A DNA stretch of 19,123 nucleotides from an uncultured Actinomyces sp. (GTDB taxonomy: Bacteria; Actinomycetota; Actinomycetes; Actinomycetales; Actinomycetaceae). Of the stretch, positions 1-7,451 are shown piece after piece. The translations under genes were made by a program, and so were the position numbers. The notes under the pieces were generated by a model. It ran no database searches. It was not told where the DNA came from and saw nothing but the letters and a program-made list of their open reading frames with translations. Location: positions 1 through 19,123 of the forward strand of contig CALEXZ010000064.1 of assembly GCA_937926195.1 (NCBI GenBank), given 5' to 3'. The stretch's first letter is position 1; each line of letters opens with the position of its first letter.

Positions 1-173
1 CGGCCCTCAACCGCCACATCGGCTACGACAAGGCCTCCAAGATCGCCAAGAACGCGCACAAGAAGGGCCTGTCCCTGCGCGAGTCCGCCCTCGAGCTCGG
101 CTACGTCACCGACGAGGAGTTCGACGCCTGGGTCGTGCCGATGGACATGACCCACCCCTCCGCCGCGAAGTGA
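1..173 (+). CDS. fumC: Class II fumarase, C-terminal fragment
   Basis: The last 56 codons of a gene that begins left of the window; the reading frame starts at base 3 and ends with TGA at 171-173. The peptide carries the C-terminal fumarase/aspartase-family signature: HIGYDKAS, then an alternating lysine/alanine helix, then LRESALELGYVTDEEFD and a proline/methionine tail. This small domain follows the central helical bundle in class II fumarases, which interconvert fumarate and L-malate in the TCA cycle in the cytoplasm. The active-site regions are outside the window, so aspartate ammonia-lyase, which shares this tail, cannot be fully excluded; fumarase fits better. A strong terminator hairpin follows 40 bases later, so this is probably the last gene of its transcript. 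Confidence 0.8.
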   Translation, partial: ALNRHIGYDKASKIAKNAHKKGLSLRESALELGYVTDEEFDAWVVPMDMTHPSAAK

Positions 174-212
174 CCCACCCGCTCAGCACGCTGAGCGATC
201 ACCTGCGACGAC

Positions 213-252
213 GGCGCCCGCCCGCCCCGACCACCCGGGGCGGGCGGGCGCC
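213..252 (+). terminator. Strong hairpin terminator after fumC
   Basis: A perfect 16-bp GC stem (213-228 pairing with 237-252) encloses an 8-base loop. There is no U-run afterwards, which is usual for high-GC actinobacteria. A smaller perfect 6-bp stem with a 4-base loop (181-196) lies just before it. It separates fumC from the amidase gene. Confidence 0.8.
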
Positions 253-335
253 CTTCTGCCACCCCCTGCTGGGGGACCACGGTCCGTGACACGGGGTGCG
301 CCCGCGCGCGTCGCCGGGGATGGGAGCATGACACC

Positions 336-1826
336 GTGATCGCCGACCTCACTCGCCTCCCGGGACTCAGCGCCGAGACCTTCGCCGAGCTCCCACCGCC
401 ACTGACCTCCGCCTCCGACGTCGTCGCAGGCATCCGTACCGGGCGCACTACCGCGCGCGCCGTCGTGGACGCCGCCCTGGCCCGGGCCGACGCCCTCAAC
501 CCGCTCCTGCACGCCTTCACCGAACTGCGCCACAGCGCCGCCCGGGCCCAGGCCGAGGCCGTCGACGCCGACCTCGCCGCCGGACGGCCCCTCGGCCCCC
601 TCGCCGGGGTCCCGGTGGCCGTCAAGGAGGAGTACCCCGAGGCCGGTCACGTCATGACGCTCGGAGGCCGGGGCAACTGTGCGCCCGAGACCACCGACGC
701 CGAGGTCATCACCCGCCTGCGCCGCGCCGGGGCGGTCATCATCGGCCGCACCCTCATGCCCGAGTTCGGGCAGTGGCCCGTCGGCGAGTCCGAGTACCAC
801 GGTGCCGCCCTCAACCCCTGGGACGCGACCCGCTCACCGGGCGGCTCCTCCTCGGGCTCGGCCGTTGCCGTCGCCGCCGGCATCGTTCCCGTCGCCATGG
901 GCTCCGACGGCGGGGGCTCGGTACGCATCCCAGCCTCGGCCTGCGGCCTCGTCGGGCTCAAGCCCAGCCGCGGCCGCGTCTCCCTGGCGCCGCTGGCACA
1001 GGCGTGGTCCGGGATGGTCACCTTCGGGGCCATCACCCACGACGCCGCCGACGCCGCCCTCGTCCTGGACGTCATCCACGGCAACGTCGACGGCGACCGG
1101 TGGACGCTCACCGCGCCCGAGCACCCCTACAGCGAGGTCGTGGCCGCGGCCCGGAGGGCGCACGCGGGCCCAGGCGGAGCCGTTGCCGCACGCGCCGCCG
1201 GGCCTACGGCCGGGCTCGGTCGACCGCTGCGGATCCTGCACGCCACCAACCAGGTCCTGGGAGCGTGCCCCGACCCGGCGGTCGCCGCCGCCGTCGAGCG
1301 GTTCGCCGAGCGCCTGGCGGGCACGGGCCACGACGTCCGTGCCGCCCGGGTGGCGTGGCCCGACCCGGCACCCACCTTCCTCACCCTCTACACCGCAGGC
1401 ATGCACGAGGAGTCCACGCAGGTTCAGCATCCCGAGCGGCTGAGCAGGAGCACCCGCCGCACCGTCCGCCTGGGCGCCCTGCTGCCCGAGCACGTCCTCG
1501 GGGCGGCACGCCGCCGCCGGGACCTCCTCGCCGTCCGGCTCGACAAGGCCTTCGGTCGCGCCGACCTCCTTCTTCTGCCCACCCTCAACGGCCTGCCGAT
1601 CGGTGCCCACGACTTCGCCGGGCGCGGCTGGCTCTCCGCGCTGCTGGCCTCGGCAGACATCATCGAGAACACCGCGCTGTTCAACGTCACCGGACACCCC
1701 TGCGTGAGCGTGCCGGCAGGACTGTCACCGACGGGACTGCCGGTCGGTGCCCAGCTGGTGGCACGCAGGGGACGCGAGGACCTGCTCCTGGCCGCCGTCG
1801 CCGGCCTGGAAGGAGCCGGGGCCTGA
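336..1826 (+). CDS. Amidase signature (AS) family hydrolase
   Basis: A 496-aa protein starting at GTG 336, with TGGGAG at 321-326 as ribosome-binding site. The nearby ATG at 328 stops after three codons. The amidase-signature catalytic triad is complete: Lys97 in GVPVAVKEEY, the cis-Ser in the GGSSSGS loop (Ser171) and the nucleophile Ser195 in DGGGSVRIPAS. The 24-residue spacing between the two serines equals that of fatty-acid amide hydrolase. Length is normal for a single-domain AS enzyme. There is no signal peptide, so it is probably cytoplasmic. The family hydrolyses carboxamides of very varied substrates, and the substrate cannot be read from sequence. No gatB or gatC neighbour is present, so it is unlikely to be the GatA subunit of tRNA amidotransferase. 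The preceding terminator makes it the first gene of its transcript; VOC gene 1941-2438 may follow in the same unit. Confidence 0.9.
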   Translation: MIADLTRLPGLSAETFAELPPPLTSASDVVAGIRTGRTTARAVVDAALARADALNPLLHAFTELRHSAARAQAEAVDADLAAGRPLGPLAGVPVAVKEEYPEAGHVMTLGGRGNCAPETTDAEVITRLRRAGAVIIGRTLMPEFGQWPVGESEYHGAALNPWDATRSPGGSSSGSAVAVAAGIVPVAMGSDGGGSVRIPASACGLVGLKPSRGRVSLAPLAQAWSGMVTFGAITHDAADAALVLDVIHGNVDGDRWTLTAPEHPYSEVVAAARRAHAGPGGAVAARAAGPTAGLGRPLRILHATNQVLGACPDPAVAAAVERFAERLAGTGHDVRAARVAWPDPAPTFLTLYTAGMHEESTQVQHPERLSRSTRRTVRLGALLPEHVLGAARRRRDLLAVRLDKAFGRADLLLLPTLNGLPIGAHDFAGRGWLSALLASADIIENTALFNVTGHPCVSVPAGLSPTGLPVGAQLVARRGREDLLLAAVAGLEGAGA

Positions 1827-1835
1827 GCCGCCGGT

Positions 1836-1845
1836 ACCGTACGGT
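1836..1845. promoter_or_regulatory. 10-bp palindrome in the amidase-VOC spacer
   Basis: A perfect palindrome ACCGTACGGT lies 10 bases after the amidase stop, within a 114-base spacer. It could be half of a regulator site or a chance event. A weak -10-like TACCGT at 1889-1894 might serve the VOC gene, but no convincing -35 was found. Confidence 0.25.
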
Positions 1846-1940
1846 CCGCCCGCCGCGGTCAGCCCTTTCCCTGATGCGCCTGCGCGCCTACCGTGGTGCC
1901 GCTGGCACCCGGACACGCACCGAACGAGCGGGAGGACACG

Positions 1941-2438
1941 ATGACTGACGCCACGACGACCGGAGCCCCTGGAGCGGAGACCCTCGGCATCGACCACGCC
2001 GCGCTGTGGGTGAGCGACCTGACGGTGAGCCGCGACTTCTACCTCCGCTGGTTCGGCGGCTGCGCCAATGGCGAGTACCACAACCCGCGCACGGGCCTGC
2101 ACACCGTCATCCTCAGCTTCGGGGACCGGCGCCCCGCCGGGGGAGACGGGGCGGTCCGCGGAGCGCGTCTGGAGCTCATGACCCGCCCCGACATCACCGA
2201 CCGGGCGCCAGCCGAGTTGCTGGGCTGGGCCCATATCTCCTTCGCCCTGACCGGGCGGCCCCAGGTTGATGAGCTGGTGCGACGTCTGCGCGAGGCCGGG
2301 GTGCCCGTGGTCGATGGACCCAGGGTCACGGGCGACGGCTACTACGAGGCCGTGCTCGTGGACCCGGACGGCAACCGCGTCGAGATCGTCGCCGGGGACT
2401 ACTCCCAGGAGGTGGCGCTGCGGGGCGCCACCTGCTGA
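1941..2438 (+). CDS. VOC superfamily (glyoxalase/dioxygenase-fold) protein
   Basis: A 165-aa protein. I chose ATG 1941 because GGGAGG (1930-1935) sits five bases upstream; an in-frame GTG at 1893 would add 16 residues without similarity to the family. Two beta-alpha-beta-beta-beta modules are visible: LGIDHAALWVSDL near the N-terminus and LGWAHISFAL near the middle, ending in DPDGNRVEIV. The four positions that bind metal in glyoxalase I-like proteins are occupied by His19, Glu78, His98 and Glu148, so a metal-dependent enzyme is likely. The reaction could be a lyase, isomerase, dioxygenase or thiol-transferase step; sequence alone does not decide. It is convergent with the PadR-reductase fusion, with only 13 bases between the stops. 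Confidence 0.85.
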   Translation: MTDATTTGAPGAETLGIDHAALWVSDLTVSRDFYLRWFGGCANGEYHNPRTGLHTVILSFGDRRPAGGDGAVRGARLELMTRPDITDRAPAELLGWAHISFALTGRPQVDELVRRLREAGVPVVDGPRVTGDGYYEAVLVDPDGNRVEIVAGDYSQEVALRGATC

Positions 2439-2451
2439 GGGTGCCCGTGAC

Positions 2452-4161
2452 TCAGGCCCAGGGCAGGCCCACGAGCTTTCCGTGGCGGGCGCCCGAGGCC
2501 ATGTCCCGGTGCGCCTGGGCGACCTCGTCCAGCGTGTAGGCGTGTACGGGCAGCAGGTCGAGCACACCGGCGGCCACACGGTCGAGGACCCGCTGCAGCT
2601 CGGCCGCAGGCAGGTCGCTCGACTCACCCGAGTAGGCGGTCAGCCGCACCCCGTTGGGCAGCCAGTCCATGGGGTAGAAGTCGCGGATCGTCCAGGAGTC
2701 CGACAGCATCCCGGTGAAGCACACGGTGCCGTGGACGGCCGTGGCCGCCAGCGAGTCGCGCAGCGTCGGCACCCCCACGAGCTCCAGGGTCCCGACGACG
2801 CCCTCCGGGACGATCTTGCGCACCTGGGGCGCCACCTCGCCGTCGTCGAGCAGGGCGCTCACGCCCCGGGACCGGAGCAGCTCCAGACCCTCGGGGCGCC
2901 GTGAGGTGGCGAGGACCTCGTAGCCCCAGTCGCGCGCCAGCGCCGACGCCGCCAGGCCGAGAGCGCTCGTGCCGCCGCGCACCAGGACGGTGCCGCGCCC
3001 ACCGGGGCCGGCCAGACCCAGGCCGGTGGTCAGCGAGCCGTAGGCCGTCTGGAGCGTCTCGGGGACCGAGCCGATGACCTCCCACGGCAGGTCGCAGGCG
3101 AAGGGCAGGACCTGCTCGCGCGGCACGACCGTGTACTGGGCGTAGCCGCCGTCGAAGGAGCGGCCCATACCGCCCATCATGGTCACCACCTGCTGACCCG
3201 GCTCCCACACGCCGTCGGGATCGAGGTCGATGACACCGCTCGCCTCAATGCCCAGCACCCGCGGGTAGCTCATGCCCTCGGCCTGCCCCGTCACGCAGTG
3301 GTACTCGGAGCGGTTGAGGCCGAAGGCCATGACCTTGATGCGCACCTGCCCGGGGCCTGGCTCGGGAAGCGGCAGGTCGGCGACCGAGAGGTGCTCCAGC
3401 CCGGGGGCGCTCAGGACGGCGGCCCGCATCGTCGTCGGCGTCGCGGGTGCGGTGCCCCAAGGGGCCTCGACTGGTATGTGAGGACGTGCGGGTGCGGGTG
3501 CCGGGGTGTGGGGGCCCGGCCCGGGGCCCTGGCGGGTGCGGGCAGGGGGCGCGGCGCTCTCCGTGTGCCTAGTGCTCTGAGCGCTCGCGGCGCCCTCGGC
3601 GCTCGTGGCGTTCTCGCCCAGCTGCTCGTGCAGCCAGGCGAGCTCGGCGGTGCGTGCGGCGCGGGCCGTGAGGGTCATGCCTCGCCGGTAGGGGTCGGTC
3701 TCCTGGGACAGGCGGCGTGGGGCGCCGTCGTCGGTGAAGAAGGCGGGGGCCGTCTCCATGGCGGCCAGGCGGCGCCTGAGGACCGTCTGGCGCTCACCGG
3801 CGTCGGGCAGGTGGGAGAGGAAGGCGAGCACGTTCATGAAGCGGGGCATGGACTCGATGTCGGGTCCGTCGGCGTCGCGCAGGAGCGCGTGCAGGCGCTC
3901 GCGGCCCGCCTCGGTCAGGGCGAGGACCTGCTTCGTGCGGCCGCGGGCGCCGGTGGCCGACGTACGGGAGACGAGGCCCTGACGCTCCAGCCGTGCGAGG
4001 GCGGGGTAGAGAGCACCTGCGGACAACCGGGTGCCGGGACCGGACAGGTCGTGGATGCGGCGGCGGATCTCGTAGCCGTGCAGGGGCCCGTCGTCGAGGA
4101 ACCCGAGGATCTGGAGGTCGAGCACGAGAGCATGGTACCGAGAATGATATCGAATCGACAT
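2452..4161 (-). CDS. PadR-type repressor fused to a quinone-oxidoreductase-like MDR enzyme
   Basis: A continuous 569-codon frame with two different proteins in it. Residues 13-95 are a PadR winged helix (DGPLHGYEIRRRI, then LSAGALYPALARLERQGLV and a GRTKQVLALTEAG wing). Residues 100-180 are a helical dimerisation region. Residues 185-244 are an Ala/Pro/Gly/Thr linker of low complexity. Residues 245-569 are a medium-chain dehydrogenase/reductase of the quinone-reductase branch: a GroES-like start MRAAVLSAPG, an NADPH-binding GGTSALG loop near 396-402, and no zinc-binding cysteine set. Met245 (codon 3429-3427) looks like the start of an ancestral separate enzyme but has no ribosome-binding site. 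The start is uncertain: ATG 4161 lies inside a palindrome, while GTG 4125 gives the usual PadR N-terminus (LDLQILGFL). It probably senses a quinone, enone or redox signal and controls itself and the divergent importer; that role is inferred. Confidence 0.85.
   Translation of the reverse strand: MSIRYHSRYHALVLDLQILGFLDDGPLHGYEIRRRIHDLSGPGTRLSAGALYPALARLERQGLVSRTSATGARGRTKQVLALTEAGRERLHALLRDADGPDIESMPRFMNVLAFLSHLPDAGERQTVLRRRLAAMETAPAFFTDDGAPRRLSQETDPYRRGMTLTARAARTAELAWLHEQLGENATSAEGAASAQSTRHTESAAPPARTRQGPGPGPHTPAPAPARPHIPVEAPWGTAPATPTTMRAAVLSAPGLEHLSVADLPLPEPGPGQVRIKVMAFGLNRSEYHCVTGQAEGMSYPRVLGIEASGVIDLDPDGVWEPGQQVVTMMGGMGRSFDGGYAQYTVVPREQVLPFACDLPWEVIGSVPETLQTAYGSLTTGLGLAGPGGRGTVLVRGGTSALGLAASALARDWGYEVLATSRRPEGLELLRSRGVSALLDDGEVAPQVRKIVPEGVVGTLELVGVPTLRDSLAATAVHGTVCFTGMLSDSWTIRDFYPMDWLPNGVRLTAYSGESSDLPAAELQRVLDRVAAGVLDLLPVHAYTLDEVAQAHRDMASGARHGKLVGLPWA
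4147..4161. promoter_or_regulatory. Candidate PadR operator (15-bp imperfect palindrome)
   Basis: ATATCGA-A-TCGACAT: two 7-base arms that match at 6 of 7 positions around a central A. It is AT-rich in a GC-rich region. It overlaps a -10-like TATCAT for the fusion gene (minus strand, 4149-4144) and the -35 of the importer promoter, and contains the fusion gene's upstream ATG. The ATAT/ACAT ends resemble the ATGT/ACAT dyads known for PadR sites. Function is inferred. Confidence 0.5.
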
Positions 4162-4184
4162 ACGATGGGTGTGTCCGCTACGGT
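4155..4184 (+). promoter_or_regulatory. Candidate promoter of the ABC importer operon
   Basis: TCGACA (4155-4160; five of six bases of the -35 consensus) is followed after 18 bases by TACGGT (4179-4184). Transcription would begin near 4191, about 22 bases before the ATPase start. The -35 lies within the palindrome at 4147-4161, so a bound repressor would block it. An alternative -10, TACGAT at 4161-4166, has no good -35. Confidence 0.45.
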
Positions 4185-4212
4185 GGGGGCGTCAGCAACA
4201 GGAAGGTCCCGC

Positions 4213-5166
4213 ATGACCACCCCGACGGCGCCCAGCTCACCGGACCCCGGAGCGAGCGGCACGGGTGCCCGGCCCGGCAGCGCGGGGGACGGTCCCCGTC
4301 CTGCCCCCGCCCTCACCTTCGACGCCGTTACCAAGCGGTACCGTGGCACCGCCGCAGCAGCCGTCGACGGATTCGCCGCGAGCCTCGCCGCCGGCCGCGT
4401 CACCGTCCTGCTCGGCTCCTCCGGCTGCGGCAAGACCACGCTGCTGCGCATGGTCAACCGGATGGTTGAGCCCACCTCGGGGCGGGTGCTTCTCGACGGC
4501 GAGGACGTCGCCGACCGCAACCCGGTGAGCCTGCGTCGGTCCATCGGCTACGTCATGCAGAACGCCGGTCTCCTGCCGCACCGGCGGGTCATCGACAACA
4601 TCACCCTCGTCCCCAGGCTCGACGGCGTGCCCCGCGCCACTGCTCGCGCACGCGCCGCTGAGCTCATGGACATGCTCGGGCTGTCCGACAGCCTGGCCGA
4701 GCGCTACCCCCACGAGCTCTCCGGCGGCCAGGCGCAGCGCGTGGGCGTCGCCCGTGCCCTCGCCGCAGACCCGGGCGTCCTGCTCATGGACGAGCCCTTC
4801 GGCGCCGTCGACCCCCTCGTGCGCCGTGACCTCCAGCGCGAGCTGTGGCGCATCCAGGCCGGCCTGGCCAAGACCATCGTCTTCGTCACACACGACGTCG
4901 ACGAGGCCCTGGCCCTGGGGGACGACATCATCCTGCTGCGCGAGGGCGCCCAGGTCGCCCAGCGCGGCAGCGGCAGCGAGCTCCTTCAGGCCCCGGAGAA
5001 CGACTTCGTCGTGCGCTTCCTCGGCCTTGACGACTGCGTGCGCGCCCGCCGGCTGCGCGAGGTCGCCGACGCCACCGAGGCCAGGGCCTCCCACGTGCCC
5101 GGCGCACCGGGCCCCGTCGACGCCGCCCAGGTGGGCCGGACCGCCGGCCTCGGAGAGCCTTCATGA
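4213..5166 (+). CDS. ABC importer ATPase, quaternary-amine/osmoprotectant type
   Basis: A 317-aa nucleotide-binding subunit. ATG 4213 is preceded by GGAAGG (4201-4206) with a 6-base gap; the frame is open further upstream but lies over the fusion gene. About 30 disordered residues precede the ATPase fold. All motifs are intact: Walker A GSSGCGKT (68-75), Q-loop Gln116, signature LSGGQ (159-163), Walker B LLMDEP with Asp183-Glu184, and H-loop His217. The sequence style (MVNRMVEPTSG, MQNAGLLPHRRVIDNI) matches ProV/OpuCA ATPases, which power uptake of glycine betaine, choline, carnitine or ergothioneine. The C-terminal tail of about 55 residues is too short for the paired CBS domains that ProV/OpuCA often carry. 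Its TGA overlaps the next ATG. Confidence 0.92.
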   Translation: MTTPTAPSSPDPGASGTGARPGSAGDGPRPAPALTFDAVTKRYRGTAAAAVDGFAASLAAGRVTVLLGSSGCGKTTLLRMVNRMVEPTSGRVLLDGEDVADRNPVSLRRSIGYVMQNAGLLPHRRVIDNITLVPRLDGVPRATARARAAELMDMLGLSDSLAERYPHELSGGQAQRVGVARALAADPGVLLMDEPFGAVDPLVRRDLQRELWRIQAGLAKTIVFVTHDVDEALALGDDIILLREGAQVAQRGSGSELLQAPENDFVVRFLGLDDCVRARRLREVADATEARASHVPGAPGPVDAAQVGRTAGLGEPS

Positions 5167-5834
5167 CCTGGGTCCTGGCGAACCTGCCGCTGCTCGGCCA
5201 GTACACGGTCGCGCACCTGCTCCAGTGCCTGCCCGCCGTCGTGGCGACCTTCCTGCTCGCCGTCCCCCTGGCCCGGATCGCCCGCCTGTCGCGTGCGCTG
5301 CGAGTCCTGCTCGTCTCCGGCTCCTCGCTGCTCTACGCCATCCCCTCCCTCGCCCTGTTCATCGTCCTGCCGCTCGTCATCGGCACGCGGGTGCGCGAGC
5401 CGCTCAACATCGTCGTCGCCCTGACCCTCTACGGCCTGGCGCTCATGGTCCCCGCCGCCGTCGAGGCGCTGGAGTCGGTCGACCGCGGCCCGCTCGACGC
5501 CGCCACCGCCATGGGCATGGGACGGGAGAAGCGCTTCCTCACCGTCGAGCTGCCGCTGGCGGGACCGGCCCTTGTCGCGGGACTGCGCGTCGTCACCGTG
5601 TCGACCATGTCGCTGACGACGGTCGGTGCCGTGCTGGGGGTGCGCAGCCTCGGCTTCCTCTTCACCGACGGCTTCCAGCGCGGCCTCCACAGCGAGGTCC
5701 TCAGCGGGCTCCTGCTCACCGTGGCCCTCGCCCTCGTCCTCGACGGGCTCGTCGTCGGCCTCGGTCGCCTTCTCATGCCCTGGACGCGCCGTTCCCGTGG
5801 CGCCGCCCAGGCGAGTGAGGAGGCCGACGCGTGA
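5163..5834 (+). CDS. ABC importer permease 1, osmoprotectant type
   Basis: A 223-aa integral membrane protein starting at ATG 5163, four bases inside the ATPase gene, with GGAGAG at 5152-5157. Five or six hydrophobic segments are visible, for example around residues 19-36, 46-74, 81-100 and 179-205. The cytoplasmic EAA coupling loop, which docks on the ATPase, spans about residues 112-131 (DAATAMGMGREKRFLTVELP). This matches the OpuCB/ProW family of betaine-class importers. It has a paralogous partner in the next gene, so the transporter is probably a heterodimer of permeases. The C-terminal tail is charged. Translation is very likely coupled to both neighbours by overlaps of ATGA and GTGA. 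Confidence 0.9.
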   Translation: MTWVLANLPLLGQYTVAHLLQCLPAVVATFLLAVPLARIARLSRALRVLLVSGSSLLYAIPSLALFIVLPLVIGTRVREPLNIVVALTLYGLALMVPAAVEALESVDRGPLDAATAMGMGREKRFLTVELPLAGPALVAGLRVVTVSTMSLTTVGAVLGVRSLGFLFTDGFQRGLHSEVLSGLLLTVALALVLDGLVVGLGRLLMPWTRRSRGAAQASEEADA

Positions 5835-6508
5835 GGCACCTGCTCGCCGCCCTCGCCTACCTCACCGACCCGGCCAGCTGGAACGGCCCCCTGGGCATCG
5901 CGCACCTGCTCGCCGAGCACGTGTCCTACTCCCTGCTGGCCGTGTCCGTCGCCGCCGTCATCGGCGTGCCGCTGGGGTGGGCCGTCGGGCACAGCGGCAG
6001 GGGACGCGACGCCGTCGCCTCCCTCACCGGTGCGGCCCGCGCCCTGCCGACCCTCGGCCTCATCACCATCCTCGGCCTCTGGCTGGGGATCGGGCTGGCC
6101 GCGCCGCTGCTCGCCTTCACGGTCCTCGCCCTGCCGAGCGTCCTGGCGGGCGCCTACGCGGGCGTGGAGTCCGCTGACCCGGTCGCCGTCGACGCCGCCC
6201 GCGCCTCCGGCATGACCGAGATGCAGGTCCTCACCCGGGTGGAGATCCCGCTCGGCGCCCCTCTGCTGCTGGGCGGCCTGCGCGCCGCCGTCCTGCAGGT
6301 CGTCGCGACCGCCACCCTGGCGGCCTACACGGGCGCCGGAGGACTGGGCCGCCTCATGTTCCTCGGGCTCAAGACACAGGACTACCCGATGATGCTCGCC
6401 TCCGCCCTGCTCGTCATCGCCCTGGCCCTGGCCAGCGAGATCGTCTTCATCCCTCTCCTCAGGCTCGCTCGACCGGCGGGCTCGCGTCCCCGAAAGGACA
6501 TCCGATGA
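5831..6508 (+). CDS. ABC importer permease 2, osmoprotectant type
   Basis: A 225-aa membrane protein with GTG start at 5831, overlapping the previous stop (GTGA), and GAGGAGG at 5817-5823. Hydrophobic helices lie near residues 31-52, 70-107, 148-166 and 186-210. The EAA loop is at about 118-142 (VAVDAARASGMTEMQVLTR followed by VEIPLG), and GAGGLGR appears downstream as in OpuCB/OpuCD-type permeases. Its pairing with permease 1 gives an asymmetric membrane channel. Unlike the Bacillus opuC order, both permeases come before the binding protein. Its TGA overlaps the ATG of the binding protein. Confidence 0.9.
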   Translation: MRHLLAALAYLTDPASWNGPLGIAHLLAEHVSYSLLAVSVAAVIGVPLGWAVGHSGRGRDAVASLTGAARALPTLGLITILGLWLGIGLAAPLLAFTVLALPSVLAGAYAGVESADPVAVDAARASGMTEMQVLTRVEIPLGAPLLLGGLRAAVLQVVATATLAAYTGAGGLGRLMFLGLKTQDYPMMLASALLVIALALASEIVFIPLLRLARPAGSRPRKDIR

Positions 6509-7431
6509 CCCTCAGCCGCCGCGCCCTCATCACCGGCGCCAGCACCCTGACCGCCGCCACCGCCCTGGCCGCCTGCTCGGCCTCCGACCCGCTGGCCGAC
6601 CCCTCGGCCGGCACAGGCGGCGACGAGATCACGACGATCGTCGTCGGCTCGCAGCAGTACTACTCCAACGAGATCCTCGCCGAGATCTACGCCCAGGCCC
6701 TGGAGGGCACCGGCTTCGCGGTGGACCGCCAGTTCCAGATCGGCCAGCGCGAGGTGTACATGCCCGAGCTGGAGTCCGGGTCGATCCACGTGCTGCCCGA
6801 GTACGTCGGCAACCTCCTCCAGCACTACGTCAAGGACTCGACCGCCTCCTCCACCGAGGAGATCGTCGCGGCCCTCGGCACGGCGCTGCCCTCCTCTGTC
6901 ATCGTCCTCGACGCGGCCGAGGCCACCGACCAGGACTCCTACACGGTGACGGCCGACAGCGCGAGCAAGCACTCCCTCAGCTCGATCGCCGACCTCGCCT
7001 CGCTCGGGCGGACCGTGACCATCGCGGCGAACTCCGAGTTCGCGACCCGTCCCTACGGCCCCCAGGGGCTCAGGTCCGCCTACGGCGTCGAGGCCGAGGT
7101 CACACCCGTGGAGGACTCCGGCGGCCCGCTCACCGTCAAGGCACTCACCGACGGCACGGTCGACGTCGCCGACATCTACACCTCGGACCCCGCCGTCGAG
7201 GACAACGACCTCGTCGTCCTCGATGACCCGAAGCACCTCATCCTGCCCCAGAACGTCGTGCCGCTCGTCTCGGCCGGCCTGGGGGCCAAGGCTGTCGTCG
7301 CCCTCAACGCCGTCCAGGCCGTGCTCACGACCGACGAGCTGCGGACCCTCAACAGGCGCTCGACGGCGGAGGGGCTCGACTCCGCGACCATCGCCAAGGA
7401 CTGGCTCGCCGCCCAGGGGCTCGTGGGCTGA
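6505..7431 (+). CDS. Substrate-binding lipoprotein of the osmoprotectant-type importer
   Basis: A 308-aa protein starting at ATG 6505, with AAAGGA at 6493-6498. The N-terminus has a twin-arginine motif (SRRALI, residues 4-9), a hydrophobic stretch and a lipobox LAAC with Cys24, so it is probably exported folded by Tat and anchored as a lipoprotein. The mature part matches the OpuAC/ProX type of binding protein: VGSQQYYSNEILAEIYAQAL near the start, and a conserved block ending in LPEYVGNLLQHY around residues 97-108. It should present a quaternary amine or related zwitterion to the two permeases. Glycine betaine, choline, carnitine and ergothioneine are all possible. It is the last gene of the operon; a weak two-way hairpin follows. 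Confidence 0.9.
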   Translation: MTLSRRALITGASTLTAATALAACSASDPLADPSAGTGGDEITTIVVGSQQYYSNEILAEIYAQALEGTGFAVDRQFQIGQREVYMPELESGSIHVLPEYVGNLLQHYVKDSTASSTEEIVAALGTALPSSVIVLDAAEATDQDSYTVTADSASKHSLSSIADLASLGRTVTIAANSEFATRPYGPQGLRSAYGVEAEVTPVEDSGGPLTVKALTDGTVDVADIYTSDPAVEDNDLVVLDDPKHLILPQNVVPLVSAGLGAKAVVALNAVQAVLTTDELRTLNRRSTAEGLDSATIAKDWLAAQGLVG

Positions 7432-7451
7432 GCCTCGCCGGGTCCTCAGTC
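7426..7451. terminator. Possible bidirectional terminator between importer and MFS genes
   Basis: A 7-bp stem with one G-U pair (7426-7432 with 7445-7451) and a 12-base loop overlaps both convergent stop codons. It is short, but it is the only hairpin in the 14-base gap. Confidence 0.35.

Noticed and set aside
773..1948. A 391-codon frame on + within and beyond the amidase gene
   Set aside because: Out of frame with the amidase; it is Arg/Pro/Gly-rich and lacks family features.
3298..4212. Upstream extension of the ABC ATPase frame, over 300 codons before ATG 4213
   Set aside because: It lies on the opposite strand of the fusion gene and has low-complexity Gly/Arg/Val composition; a good ribosome-binding site marks ATG 4213.
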